Made by a program: the position numbers and the translations under genes
Notes under the pieces: model-generated
Told to the model about the DNA's origin: nothing
Seen by the model: only the letters and a program-made list of their open reading frames with translations
Database searches by the model: none
NCBI GenBank assembly: GCA_963793005.1
Contig: CAWBYP010000002.1
Location: 310,001 to 374,000, forward strand
Length of the DNA stretch: 64,000 nt
From: RPQJ01 sp963793005
Lineage (GTDB): Bacteria > Pseudomonadota > Gammaproteobacteria > Steroidobacterales > Steroidobacteraceae
Reading direction: 5' to 3'
Part shown: positions 25,408-33,861 of the stretch, piece by piece
Position numbering within the stretch: the stretch's first letter is position 1
Layout: the number at the start of each line of letters is the position of its first letter

Positions 25408-26376
25408 CTACTTGTTGTATCGATACGCCGAGAAAGCAGCGTCCATGCGCGCATCCTGGTCAGCCGAAAACTTGTCCATGCACGAGTCGTCAGTGTAGTC
25501 CATGAAGTTATCGATTGGATCCATGCCCGCACTGGAGCACGTGTCACGATTGTACGGACAGCCATACGCCGCCGAGCGCTCCGCCGGCGTATCGGCCACG
25601 GAATCGCCTGTCTTTGAGCAGCCGCCCTGGAACGTGTGGTACAGCCCCATCCAGTGCCCGACCTCATGAGTCGCCGTATCGCCCAAGTCATACGGCACCG
25701 CACCGCCCCCTGGCAGCGAACTGTAGAGCAGTACCACGCCATCGTCGCTAGGCCTTGACGCGTATGACGATGGGAAGGTCGCCCATCCCAGCAGGCCCTG
25801 GCCGATGTTGGCCGTATACAGGTTCAGATCGTCCGCAGAACCTTGCCGCAACGCGCTCTTGGCCTGCGTCTCGGCGCTCGATCCCGGAGTCATCGTGTAC
25901 CAGGTCGCGTTGGTCGTACGATCAATGCCGGCCACGTTGAAACTCCAGCCTGTTCCGGCGTACGCAGCATTCAGGACGCTGATCTGCTGGTAGATCTGGC
26001 TGTCGGGAACGTCGCCGTTGGCCACGCCTGCGCCCTTGTTGATCACGTGCACGTACACGTTGATCGTACCTCCCGTCACGCCGCCACCGCCCCCGCCGCC
26101 GCCGCCACCAGGCTTACCCTTGTTCGGATTGGCCTGTCCGCGCTGCTGCGCGCGTGCGGCAATAAGTGGCCCGAGCTTGCCCTCGACCGTCGCGCGATCG
26201 ATGTCCGAAAGCGGCTTAGTCGCACAACGCGCGCCGCTGTCGATGAAGGCCTGCTTGCTTGGCCAGGAATGATCACCGACCCGGAACGGTTTTCCATTCG
26301 CCTCGCCCTGCGCGATTGCACCACTGGATGCACCGAGTGCCACGGCGCCCAGAACCAGACATACCCTGATCTTCAT
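25408..26376 (-). CDS. Exported M43-family zinc metalloprotease
   Basis: The 322-residue precursor has a signal peptide (cleavage near AIAQ, residue ~23) and a Ser/Lys-rich propeptide-like region. A run of ten glycines (residues ~90-99) precedes the catalytic domain, which has HEVGHWMGLYH (237-247, the HExxHxxGxxH metzincin motif) and a Met-turn NFMDYTDDSC (Met292). Cys residues flank this as in cytophagalysin/pappalysin-like M43B enzymes. It is presumably a secreted endopeptidase; the substrate is unknown. ATG 26376 follows GGAGGGGAG. It is a single-gene unit with a strong terminator. Confidence 0.88.
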   Translation of the reverse strand: MKIRVCLVLGAVALGASSGAIAQGEANGKPFRVGDHSWPSKQAFIDSGARCATKPLSDIDRATVEGKLGPLIAARAQQRGQANPNKGKPGGGGGGGGGGVTGGTINVYVHVINKGAGVANGDVPDSQIYQQISVLNAAYAGTGWSFNVAGIDRTTNATWYTMTPGSSAETQAKSALRQGSADDLNLYTANIGQGLLGWATFPSSYASRPSDDGVVLLYSSLPGGGAVPYDLGDTATHEVGHWMGLYHTFQGGCSKTGDSVADTPAERSAAYGCPYNRDTCSSAGMDPIDNFMDYTDDSCMDKFSADQDARMDAAFSAYRYNK

Positions 26377-26641
26377 GGTCTCCCCTCCAGAGCGCCGGTT
26401 CAGGTCTACTGCCCGGTGGCGCGCTGGGCGGAACATACACCGCGCGCGGCCGTAAATCGACTACTCCCAGTGCCGGTGGTGGATCGCCGCCGTCCGACAC
26501 CGGACCGAGAGTTGCCGGCGCCGCCAACATGGCCCGGCGACGGGCTGTCAACGCAAGGGACGATCCGACGTTATACCCGCCGAGCGCTTCGCTGTTCGGC
26601 GGAGCGACGCCAGACCCATCCAGCACCAAACAGGTGAATCC

Positions 26642-27139
26642 ATGAATCGACTTCGAACCATGCTTTCGGTAGCTTGCCTCGCCACTCTAGGCGGTGTGAT
26701 CACCGCCTCAGCCGCAACCGCACCCGCTACGCCGAATTCCCCGCCGATGCGACAGGGCTGGCACGAAGGTCGGGGCGGCCCCGGAGACGGAATTCACCAG
26801 ATCCTCGACCAGCTCGACCTGACCGCGGAGCAGACGGAACGGATGCAGGCGATATTTACCGAGGCCAAGCCACAGATGCAGGCCGTGCGAGAGAGCGGCC
26901 GTGCGAATCGCGATCAACTTGTCACCACGCCGCCGACTGACCCTGGTTATGCCGGGCTCATTGCTTCTGCCAAGGCGAATGCGGCCGAAAAGATCCAGCT
27001 GATGAGCGACCTGTGGGTGCAGGTGTACGCGAAGCTCACCCCGGACCAGCGCGCCCGCATCCCGGGTATCGTTGCTGCCCAGAGAGCCGATCGGGACCAG
27101 CACCGACCGCGTCGGGGCCAGCCGCCGTCCGGCCCGTAA
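26642..27139 (+). CDS. Spy/CpxP-like periplasmic protein (LTXXQ)
   Basis: The 165-residue precursor has a signal peptide (MNRLRTMLSVACLATLGGVITASAA) and two LTxxQ motifs, LTAEQTERMQ near residue 60 and LTPDQRARI near residue 137, separated by a Gln/Ala-rich helix. This is the Spy/CpxP arrangement, a small helical periplasmic chaperone induced by envelope stress. ATG 26642 follows AGGTG. The 265 bases upstream contain its promoter and a 7-bp GC-rich inverted repeat (26577-26583 with 26596-26602), about 40 bases before the start. Confidence 0.82.
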   Translation: MNRLRTMLSVACLATLGGVITASAATAPATPNSPPMRQGWHEGRGGPGDGIHQILDQLDLTAEQTERMQAIFTEAKPQMQAVRESGRANRDQLVTTPPTDPGYAGLIASAKANAAEKIQLMSDLWVQVYAKLTPDQRARIPGIVAAQRADRDQHRPRRGQPPSGP

Positions 27140-27158
27140 GCGGTCAGCCCGTAGGCGG

Positions 27159-29150
27159 TCAGCGCGTGAGACGGTAGATCAGGAGCGCCGCGCGCTGGAT
27201 CTGCATCGACAGTGATTCAATCTCGAGGTACTCACCTGGCGCGTGATCCTTGTCCCCTATCGCACCCAGGCCATCGAGGCACTCGAGCCGCCCGTCGCAG
27301 ACGAATGAGATGTCGCCCGCACCGCGCTCGGCAGGATCCTGTGCGGTGACGGGACCGGCCCCCAAGTCGCGGCTGACTGAATCGAGCACGGCCAGCACGC
27401 GCCGATTACCCTCTGTCGGCGTCATCGACGGGTACTCCTTCTCGAAGCTGATCGATGCCGACGTACCGGGAAGGCTCTCGGCAACGATGGCCTTCATCTT
27501 CTCGCACGCGGCGTCGTACTGCGCCGACGACAGGAACCGCAGGTCTCCAGTCAGCCGGGCTTCGCGGGCAATGACATTGGTCTTGCCGAGCGCCGTGCCG
27601 CTCTTGCTCGCGTCGTCATAGGTCACCGTGGTTCCGCCCAGGATTGCGGAGGGGTTGTACGTGAGATACGGCTCCTGCAACTCCTGGCGAAACCGATCCA
27701 GGATGCGCGCCGCCTCGAAAATGGCACCGTAGCCCTGGTTCTCGCCAAAGATTCCCGAGGAATGCGCTTGCCGGCCAGTGACCTGCAGCCGCCAGGTGGC
27801 AATGCCACGGCGCCCGATGACGGCGACCCCGGGTGAGCCGCCCTCGAAGGCGAGCGCAATGTCACTTTCCTCTCCGGCGGCGAGCAACGCACGGCGGCTG
27901 AGCGTGAATGGTGCACCCGGATCTTCCTCGTCCCCGGTGAATACCACGCTCACGTGGCGATCCTGCAGAACGCCGACCGCGTCCAGCGCCCGAAGCGCCT
28001 CGACGATGACGACGTCACCGCCCTTCATGTCGGAGGAACCAGTACCGTAGGCCCGGTTGCCGTCCCGGCGAAACCGCTCACCCGTGAGCACGGTATCCAG
28101 GTGACCGATCAGCAGCAGACGCTTTCCTTTGTCGCCGCGGTGAACAGCAACCAGGTGTCCGGCGCGCCCCACTTCCGCCTGGACTTCGACCCAGCGCGTC
28201 TCGAATCCCATTGCCGAGAGTTCCCGCGCAAAGACATCCCCTACCCTGCGAACACCTGCGTGATTTTCGGTTGCGCTCTCGATGTTGACAGTCTCCGCCA
28301 GCAGATCGATCGCCTGCGCCTGTTCCCCTTGCGCCACCAGCACGATGCGCGACTCAACCGAGTCCAGCGCGAGTGCCTGCGAGGAGACGCAGCACAGCAC
28401 CGCAGACACAATGAGTCGATGTATCTCGTGGGTGGTACCCGACTGTTTACGGCCGCTCCCTGGCCCGCGCAGTTTCTTGGTCCCGTTTACGATCTGACCG
28501 GTCAGCACGCCACCCGAGGGCGGCCTGAACAGCGAATTCGCCGTCCGACCGACCATCCTGCAGACCACGGCGTCCAGCGACCCACCGACTACACCACCGA
28601 GCACTGGAACTGCTCTCGGGATCCTCAGCACTACCTGGCCGCCCAGCTTCGCAGCAAGCCTTGCACCGATTCGCTTGTTGATCTCGACCAGCGCGCGGCC
28701 CGGGATCTGGTCAACGGCTCGTTGCGTGAGCTTGTCACCGACCTTGAGGCCGAGGTCCTTCATCGCCTCCCGTGCGACATCACCCGCGAGACTCAGCAGG
28801 ATCCTGGTCCTGACCTGTTCCGACGCGAGATCGTGACCGTAGATCTTCGCAATGGCCGCCGCCATGCGCGCCTGGATCAGCCACGATGCCCCGAGGGCCG
28901 CCGGAATCGAAACGGGAAATGTGACGACGCCACCAAGGCCAGTCAGGAACCCGCTGGTAAAATTCTTGCGCGTCTCGCGGCGGATCAATGCAGCGACCCG
29001 CGCCTCGTCATCGCGGTAGCTGTGATCACGCAGATACTCGCTCGACAGTGTTTCCGCGCTCGACAATGGCCCTGCGCCCTGGATGGCGCGATCGAGCAGC
29101 ACATTCACGAAACTGCCCGCCGAGGAATCACTGGCCGCGCGGCGCGTCAT
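27159..29150 (-). CDS. EcsC-like domain fused in frame to an M20 metallopeptidase
   Basis: The 663 codons join two unlike halves. Residues ~45-215 resemble EcsC-family proteins (RKNFTSGFLTGLGGVVTFPVSIPAALGASWLIQARMAAAIA). After a Gly/Lys linker comes IHRLIVSAVLCCVSSQALALD (from residue ~243), which reads like a signal peptide. A full M20 peptidase of the carboxypeptidase G2 type follows: GHLDTV, GSSDMKGG, TGDEEDPG, AFEGG and DKDHAPGE supply the zinc ligands. An internal export signal in the middle of a polypeptide is odd. Two separate genes, with the second starting at a non-ATG codon (ATA at 28424), may be the real arrangement. It starts directly after the DUF4230-like gene. Confidence 0.72.
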   Translation of the reverse strand: MTRRAASDSSAGSFVNVLLDRAIQGAGPLSSAETLSSEYLRDHSYRDDEARVAALIRRETRKNFTSGFLTGLGGVVTFPVSIPAALGASWLIQARMAAAIAKIYGHDLASEQVRTRILLSLAGDVAREAMKDLGLKVGDKLTQRAVDQIPGRALVEINKRIGARLAAKLGGQVVLRIPRAVPVLGGVVGGSLDAVVCRMVGRTANSLFRPPSGGVLTGQIVNGTKKLRGPGSGRKQSGTTHEIHRLIVSAVLCCVSSQALALDSVESRIVLVAQGEQAQAIDLLAETVNIESATENHAGVRRVGDVFARELSAMGFETRWVEVQAEVGRAGHLVAVHRGDKGKRLLLIGHLDTVLTGERFRRDGNRAYGTGSSDMKGGDVVIVEALRALDAVGVLQDRHVSVVFTGDEEDPGAPFTLSRRALLAAGEESDIALAFEGGSPGVAVIGRRGIATWRLQVTGRQAHSSGIFGENQGYGAIFEAARILDRFRQELQEPYLTYNPSAILGGTTVTYDDASKSGTALGKTNVIAREARLTGDLRFLSSAQYDAACEKMKAIVAESLPGTSASISFEKEYPSMTPTEGNRRVLAVLDSVSRDLGAGPVTAQDPAERGAGDISFVCDGRLECLDGLGAIGDKDHAPGEYLEIESLSMQIQRAALLIYRLTR

Positions 29151-29849
29151 TCAGTCTGCCGGCGCAAGCTGAGGAAATGCCTGCGGGCCGAAAGAGCCGA
29201 TCGGCTCATCCGGGAACAGGACGCGGATAGTGGACCCGGATTCAGTCTGCCACTGGGCCTGGGTAACCAGCCATTTCTTCACGAACTCAGTGACCGTCTT
29301 CCGTGCATCCTCCCGCTGCAGCTGTCGATACGCGGGACTGTCCGCCTTGACTGCCAGAGTCGCTGTGATTTCCCGTTGCAGTGATTCGAGGTCGGCGCGC
29401 TCGTTGAATGGCACCAGGATCCAGGTTCCGCCGACGTCTTTCTGCATGTGGGCGAGGTCCACCGCCACCGGCAGGCTCGGCTTAACAGGCGGAGTCACCA
29501 CGGTGAACACGTCGCCCGTACGGATGATCGTCCACTCGGGTGCAAGTTCAACGTGGTAGCGGTAGACGGCAGGCACCCGAATATGCGGCACGGTCTCGCC
29601 CACCTTGAGCCCGAGCACCGTGTACACGAACTTCTTGTCGAACTGCTCGGTCGCACGAATCGTAGCGACTTCGAGCAGACCGCCCTTGGTCCGCATCACC
29701 AGTATCTCGTTGCTGGCACCAGAGCGTACGTCACCTGCTGACTTCGACCAGGGCATCAAGGCCGCGACCTTCTGGTATCCGAACCAGGCTGCCGCAATCG
29801 CCACGACCACCGCAACGATGACTGGGACTGCTCTTGAATCGCTTGCCAC
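29151..29849 (-). CDS. Membrane-anchored DUF4230-like protein
   Basis: The 232-residue protein has one N-terminal membrane anchor (VPVIVAVVVAIAAAWFGYQ). The soluble domain resembles DUF4230 (ILVMRTKGGLLEVATIRATEQF... AEWTIIRTGDVFTVVTPPVKPSLPVAVDLA... RKTVTEFVKKWLV). Function is unknown. The GTG start at 29849 lies seven bases after the cytochrome gene stop; longer frames would overlap that gene. Its stop directly abuts the start of the EcsC-M20 frame, so the three genes form one transcription unit. Confidence 0.68.
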   Translation of the reverse strand: MASDSRAVPVIVAVVVAIAAAWFGYQKVAALMPWSKSAGDVRSGASNEILVMRTKGGLLEVATIRATEQFDKKFVYTVLGLKVGETVPHIRVPAVYRYHVELAPEWTIIRTGDVFTVVTPPVKPSLPVAVDLAHMQKDVGGTWILVPFNERADLESLQREITATLAVKADSPAYRQLQREDARKTVTEFVKKWLVTQAQWQTESGSTIRVLFPDEPIGSFGPQAFPQLAPAD

Positions 29850-29856
29850 GCCGCCG

Positions 29857-30303
29857 TCAACCGTCGTCGCTGTTGGCTGCGGGCTTGCCCGGAGCGAGCG
29901 TTCGCAGGAACTCGAGGACCCCAGCTCTGTCGTTGGCGTCCGGGATACCACCCATATCCATCTTCGTTCCAGGTGCGAACGCCTGGGGCTTTGCCAGGAA
30001 CAGGTCGAGTCTCGCGAGGTCCCACGTGCCGCCGACAGAATTGAGCGCCGGAGAATATTCGTAACCGGCCACGCTGGCCACAGGGCGCCCAACGACACCC
30101 CACAGCGGTGGGCCTACCAGCAGCGGCTCGTTCTCGCGATAGGAGTGACAGGAGGTGCAGACGTCAAAAGCCTCCGGGTAAGCCGGTTCCTGCGCCGATA
30201 GCTGCAGGCTGACGAGGCAGCAGCCAGCCATGGCGATAGCCGCGTTTGCGCGCAATGCATATCGGGATAATGAGCCTGACCTTATTCGACGGCTCAATTT
30301 CAT
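29857..30303 (-). CDS. Exported monohaem c-type cytochrome
   Basis: The 148-residue precursor has a signal peptide ending near SAQ (residue ~38) and one haem c site, Cys49-x2-Cys52-His53 (CTSCH). A distal Met ligand is likely in GTKMDMGG (Met115 or Met117). GPPLWGVVGRPVASVAGYEYSPAL matches the class I cytochrome c2-like family. It carries electrons in the periplasm, and its haem would be attached by the Ccm system encoded later in this window. The start is MKLSRR at 30303 with GGAG nine bases upstream. It is the first gene of the unit with the DUF4230-like and EcsC-M20 genes. Confidence 0.88.
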   Translation of the reverse strand: MKLSRRIRSGSLSRYALRANAAIAMAGCCLVSLQLSAQEPAYPEAFDVCTSCHSYRENEPLLVGPPLWGVVGRPVASVAGYEYSPALNSVGGTWDLARLDLFLAKPQAFAPGTKMDMGGIPDANDRAGVLEFLRTLAPGKPAANSDDG

Positions 30304-30394
30304 GACCCGCATCTCCGCATGAGTTGATCGCAAATGCTGCGCCCCGATCATGCCCCCAGTGGCCGGCGTGGACAACAGACCGCTGATTCCGCCC

Positions 30395-30420
30395 AAAAAA
30401 ACGCCCCCACGAGGGGGGCG
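30395..30420 (-). terminator. Intrinsic terminator
   Basis: On the minus strand a 7-bp GC stem (CGCCCCC with GGGGGCG) is followed by seven T residues. It lies about 75 bases past the stop of the exported Gly-rich protein gene and upstream of the cytochrome gene. Confidence 0.85.
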
Positions 30421-30493
30421 CCTTCCGGAGCAGGGCCTGGCGGTGAATACGCCGCTTGCAGGGGCGCTCCACTAACCAGGCCCGCGAACCCGG

Positions 30494-30949
30494 TTACTTC
30501 ATCGTCACCGTGACGCCCGCGGCCGAGCCCACGTTGAGCGAAAGGCCCTTCGAGGTCGTGCCGATCGTCATGATCACGCCGTTTTCGTTCTTCAGGTGCA
30601 GCATGCCGGCGCCAGCGCCCGCAGCTCCGCCCGTGCTGAACACCGTGTAGGTGCCCGCAAACTTGGAGACATCCTTGAGATCGTAGACGAAGCCATTGCC
30701 CTTGACCTCGGTGATGCCGACGTTGACGCCCGCACTCAGGCCGGAGACCTTGAACTCATGGCTCTTGCCCTGGAATTCGAGCGTGCCACCGCCGGTGGCG
30801 CCGCCGAAGACCAGCGCGAACTGCTTGGCATCTATGCTTACAGTGCCGTCGTATTTCTGCCAGTCGCGATCTTCAGCGGAGGCGGTTCCGCCAACCAGAA
30901 GCGCCGTCGCAAGGGCGATCACGGCCGAAGCCTTTCGGAACAAATTCAT
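30494..30949 (-). CDS. Exported Gly-rich protein of unknown function
   Basis: The 151-residue precursor has a clear signal peptide (MNLFRKASAVIALATALLVGGTASAE). The mature part is a small beta-rich domain with repeated Gly (GGATGGGTLEFQGKSHEFKVSGLSAGVNVG; TGGAAGAGAGMLHLKNENGVIMTI). It is not confidently assigned to a family; it faintly recalls DUF1134-type proteins. ATG 30949 is preferred to the ATG six bases upstream because AGGAG is then eight bases away. It has its own strong terminator, so it is probably a single-gene unit located in the periplasm or outer membrane. Confidence 0.65.
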   Translation of the reverse strand: MNLFRKASAVIALATALLVGGTASAEDRDWQKYDGTVSIDAKQFALVFGGATGGGTLEFQGKSHEFKVSGLSAGVNVGITEVKGNGFVYDLKDVSKFAGTYTVFSTGGAAGAGAGMLHLKNENGVIMTIGTTSKGLSLNVGSAAGVTVTMK

Positions 30950-31072
30950 ACGCATGTCTCCTGAGAGTGTTGATTAAAGCTAGGTTGCCGGGTTAGGACC
31001 CGCTGGTGGTCCGCAAGTTCCGTTTGAAGCCGGCCGGGCCCAGACCGTCTAGTTTACCCGGACTTCGGGCGG

Positions 31073-31324
31073 TTAACCACGCCTGGCCAGCGGTTTCCAG
31101 TGCAGGATCCCGAACAGGAGCGTGAGTGCAATGCTGTCGATCAGCGGCCCCGGATAGCGCTTGATGCTCTTGAACGCCACCAGCATCTCCAGCACATGCG
31201 CCGCGAGCAGCACCAGGGCAGCCACACGCAGGCCCCCGACGAGGCCCGCCGGGAGCATCAGGAAACTGCCGATCGCCGCCAGTATGTAGACCGCGAGACA
31301 CAATCCCTTGATCAGGTCATTCAC
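31073..31324 (-). CDS. Small membrane protein
   Basis: The 83-residue protein has three hydrophobic segments (LCLAVYILAAIGSFLMLP; LRVAALVLLAAHVLEMLVAF; IDSIALTLLFGILHW). The family is uncertain; it recalls DUF1145-type proteins. A GTG start at 31324 overlaps the TGA stop of the upstream gene (GTGA), implying coupled translation. A longer frame from 31357 would begin with a Glu/Lys run that is merely the other gene's Lys-rich tail read out of frame. Confidence 0.6.
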   Translation of the reverse strand: MNDLIKGLCLAVYILAAIGSFLMLPAGLVGGLRVAALVLLAAHVLEMLVAFKSIKRYPGPLIDSIALTLLFGILHWKPLARRG

Positions 31325-31734
31325 TTTTTCTTCCTCGACTTCTTCTTCTTTTGCCACTCGGGCAGGACCGCTAGGCGCAGTTTGCCGACCTTGCGGCCGG
31401 CGATCGAACTCAACACCAGCTTTCCGCGAGCATCGACCATGCAGGGGACCACGAATACGCCGGGCTTCATCAGTTCGCGGATCGCCAGCGCCGCTGCCCG
31501 TCGCTTGAATAGCGTCGCGCGCCTTGGATCGTCGATCAACCAGGCGTCTTCCTGGATCTCGTAGTACAGAGAGAACCAGGGTAGCGTCGCCGAAACCAGC
31601 AGGTATCGCCGCGGATCGTCGGCATCCTTGATGCGGCGCTCGAGTTCACGACGCTCCGCCGCGGTAAGGGGCGGGTTGTCGTCCACCCGCCGCGTCGGCC
31701 TGGCCGCCGTGGTTGTCTTGCGTGTTGCCGCCAT
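31321..31734 (-). CDS. Hypothetical basic protein with Lys-rich tail
   Basis: The 137-residue protein is not recognised. The N-terminus is Thr/Arg-rich and low complexity, followed by a folded-looking middle (ERRELERRIKDADDPRRYLLVSATLPWFSLYYEIQEDAWLID). The C-terminus is KKKKSRKKK. MAATRKT at 31734 is chosen because GGGAGG lies five bases upstream. It is coupled to the small membrane protein gene by a four-base overlap. High basic content suggests nucleic-acid contact, but no motif supports this. Confidence 0.6.
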   Translation of the reverse strand: MAATRKTTTAARPTRRVDDNPPLTAAERRELERRIKDADDPRRYLLVSATLPWFSLYYEIQEDAWLIDDPRRATLFKRRAAALAIRELMKPGVFVVPCMVDARGKLVLSSIAGRKVGKLRLAVLPEWQKKKKSRKKK

Positions 31735-31830
31735 TCTGGCCTCCCGGGACGGTCGCGAACGGCGTCCACGGTAGCTGCCCGGCGCAACAAGGGCAACCGC
31801 CCTTCCCAGCCGTCTATCAGCCGGCACACA

Positions 31831-32217
31831 ATGCGGTACATGCCGACCCGCAAACCCGTAAATCCGGATGTCAACCGCCTGGACCGAGTCGTCGCCGATG
31901 CCCGCAAGGCCCGCGATGTACGCGAGGACAGTTACCGCGGTCGTGCGCTGCGGCTATATCCCTGGATCTGCGGTCGCTGCGCGCGGGAATTTGACCACAC
32001 CAACGTCCATGAACTCACGGTCCACCACAAGGACCACAACCACGACCACAACCCGCTGGACGGCAGCAACTGGGAACTGCTGTGCCTGTATTGCCACGAC
32101 AACGAGCACCAGCGCCAGCTCGACACACGCCCGCTCACGGGGAGAAACGAGCGTTCGGCCGGAGCGACGCACGCCCCCTTTGCCGACCTCGCGTCGCTGC
32201 TGAAACGTGACGACTGA
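31831..32217 (+). CDS. yajD: YajD family HNH nuclease
   Basis: The 128-residue protein matches E. coli YajD closely in pattern: SYRGRALRLYPWICGRCAREF (zinc Cys pair), LTVHHKDHNHDHNPLDGSNWELLCLYCHDNEH (HNH motif with a second zinc Cys) and a C-terminal PFADLASLL. YajD is a predicted HNH endonuclease with a zinc site; its biological role is unclear. ATG 31831 or 31840 could be the start; neither has a clear ribosome site. It is divergent from the hypothetical basic protein and convergent with the next gene. Confidence 0.92.
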   Translation: MRYMPTRKPVNPDVNRLDRVVADARKARDVREDSYRGRALRLYPWICGRCAREFDHTNVHELTVHHKDHNHDHNPLDGSNWELLCLYCHDNEHQRQLDTRPLTGRNERSAGATHAPFADLASLLKRDD

Positions 32218-32222
32218 GGCTG

Positions 32223-32693
32223 CTAGCTGGCTGGGGGCCTCAGGAAGTCGATGAACGCGGTGTCCTCGCCGTTCGGCAGCAGCTGCCTGCGGCGCTCGGT
32301 ACCGAGGAACTCCGAGACCAGCTGCCCTCCGATCTCTCCGCGTCCCTCGCGAAGATCCGAGTAGTTACCCCACCAGTAGACGACATACTTGCCGTCGGCC
32401 TCCGGCGCAAACTCAGCCCGCAGGGATTCGTCAAATCCCTGCTGCTTGAGTCGCTCGAGGATGGGGCGCACGCGCTGCTGGAAAGCTTCCAGGCCTCGCT
32501 TTGGCTCCACGCCGTACATGCGAGGCTCGACGTCGAGCAGACTGTCTACCAGTTCGTCCATCGTGCGGAACCAGACGAAAACCTGGACGGAATCCAACTC
32601 CTCGCTTCCGCCGGTCAGGTAACCGTACGGGTACGCCCGCGGGTCACGCTCGTGCGCTTCCGCAGCGCTCGCGAACAGTTCTGTCTGGCTCAT
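32223..32693 (-). CDS. Conserved hypothetical protein
   Basis: The 156-residue acidic protein is not recognised. Notable stretches are DPRAYPYGYLTGGSEELDSVQVFVWFRTMDELVDSLLDVEPRMYG and GKYVVYWWGNYSDLREGRGEIG, rich in aromatic residues. ATG 32693 follows AGGAGG by nine bases. It lacks a signal peptide or membrane segments, so is probably cytoplasmic. The stop lies five bases from the convergent yajD stop. The 278 bases upstream, shared with the divergent GFA-family gene, show no gene. Confidence 0.65.
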   Translation of the reverse strand: MSQTELFASAAEAHERDPRAYPYGYLTGGSEELDSVQVFVWFRTMDELVDSLLDVEPRMYGVEPKRGLEAFQQRVRPILERLKQQGFDESLRAEFAPEADGKYVVYWWGNYSDLREGRGEIGGQLVSEFLGTERRRQLLPNGEDTAFIDFLRPPAS

Positions 32694-32971
32694 CGAACGA
32701 GTCCTCCTGATTGCCTTGTCACGTGCTCTGGCTACATGCGGGCCGGAGCCCGGACGCGCTGGCCTGTTACGCCGGGCGCAGGGGGCCATTGAACCAGCAC
32801 TTGCCCGATTGCGGAGGAACCCCGTCACAGATCCTGGCCACTTCCCGTTCGCTGCCGACGGTCGCGCCCCTTGCCACCGGCGGAGCCGCGCGGCCGACCC
32901 CCAGATCGCGCTTGTTGACTTTCCAATGGCCTGGAACACAATCGCTGAACATAACAACAAAGGACGGGGAC

Positions 32972-33403
32972 ATGGGAAACGGACCATACAAGGCCGGCTG
33001 CGCTTGCGGCGCGGTCCAGCTCGAGCTTGAAGGCGAACCACCGATCCAGGTCTATTGCCATTGCGACTCATGCCGCAGCTGGCTCAGTGCGCCGATACAC
33101 GCTGCCACCTTGTGGCCGACGCCGAGCGTGAAGATCGTCAAGGGTGCAGACAACCTCGGCATGTACAAGCGGACCGAGGCGAGTCACCGCCAGTTCTGCA
33201 GGAGTTGCGGCGCCGCAGTGCTGGTCGGGCACCCGGCGATCGGAATGACCGACGTGCCCGCGGGATCGATCGCGGGATTCAGGCATGCGCCGACCATTCA
33301 CGTGCACTACGGCGAGAAAGTCATGCCGCTGCATGACGGCCTGCCAAAATTCAAGGATTTTCCGAAGGAATTCGGCGGATCTGGCGACATGGTTCCCGAA
33401 TGA
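32972..33403 (+). CDS. GFA family protein (glutathione-dependent formaldehyde-activating enzyme-like)
   Basis: The 143-residue protein has the GFA zinc-binding cysteine pattern: GCACGAVQLELEG (CxC), YCHCDSCRSWLSA (CxCxxC) and RQFCRSCGAAVLV (CxxC). GFA domains adopt a zinc-bound beta fold; formaldehyde-glutathione adduct formation was reported for Gfa of Paracoccus, but most members are of unknown function. ATG 32972 follows AGGACGGGG. It is followed 16 bases later by a small Cys-containing gene on the same strand. Confidence 0.85.
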   Translation: MGNGPYKAGCACGAVQLELEGEPPIQVYCHCDSCRSWLSAPIHAATLWPTPSVKIVKGADNLGMYKRTEASHRQFCRSCGAAVLVGHPAIGMTDVPAGSIAGFRHAPTIHVHYGEKVMPLHDGLPKFKDFPKEFGGSGDMVPE

Positions 33404-33419
33404 AACAGGGGACTGCCGA

Positions 33420-33800
33420 ATGCCGTTCGACCTGAAGGTCTGGTTGTCGCAGAAGCTTGCCCGTGACGAGCCCAGGCCGGTGCGAATTCCAAAAGCGCCC
33501 AGGAAGGTCGCAGAACCCTTTCATGCCGTGAGCATCAAGGCAGGTCACCAGGCCTGCCAGGGCGTGAAGCAGTTTGCCGGCATCCGGTTTCTTTCCGCGA
33601 AGGCGCCCAGCCTGCCGCTGCCGGACTGCCAGGCGCCCGTGTGCCGCTGCAGCTACACTCACCATGCCGATCGCCGGTCGGGTGAGGACCGTCGCGGCCA
33701 GCGGGTCTGGCAGCAGCGGGCAAGTACCGGGATCGACAGGCGCGAGCGGAAACAGGGCCGACGCGCGACCGACCCGGCCTCGTGGAACGTGGTCGGCTGA
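33420..33800 (+). CDS. Small conserved hypothetical protein with CxC and DRR motifs
   Basis: The 126-residue protein is not assigned to a family. Its middle holds PLPDCQAPVCRCSYTHHADRRSGEDRR (Cys-x5-Cys-x-Cys, then a His pair), and a second RRERKQGRR basic motif lies near the C-terminus. The Cys/His set could bind a metal. The DRRxGxDRR type of repeat is common in short proteobacterial proteins of unknown role. ATG 33420 is 16 bases after the GFA gene. A hairpin follows the stop. Confidence 0.6.
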   Translation: MPFDLKVWLSQKLARDEPRPVRIPKAPRKVAEPFHAVSIKAGHQACQGVKQFAGIRFLSAKAPSLPLPDCQAPVCRCSYTHHADRRSGEDRRGQRVWQQRASTGIDRRERKQGRRATDPASWNVVG

Positions 33801-33811
33801 GCCGGTTGACC

Positions 33812-33837
33812 AAAAAAGAGGCCCTCCGAAGAGGGCC
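33812..33837 (-). terminator. Intrinsic terminator of the GreA/GreB-like gene
   Basis: A 7-bp stem (GGCCCTC with GAGGGCC, 33820-33837) with a four-base loop is followed on the minus strand by six T residues (33812-33817). It sits between two convergent genes, 24 bases past the minus-strand stop codon; the plus-strand gene may use the same hairpin. Confidence 0.82.
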
Positions 33838-33861
33838 AATCAGGGGGAGAATGGGCGCAGC

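Noticed and set aside
26096..26140. GGN repeat in the M43 gene as a simple repeat or CRISPR-like element
   Set aside because: It encodes an in-frame glycine linker, with no spacer structure.
27954..29384. 476-residue plus-strand frame opposite the EcsC-M20 gene
   Set aside because: Random-looking His/Arg-rich composition; the minus-strand frame has full M20 zinc ligands.
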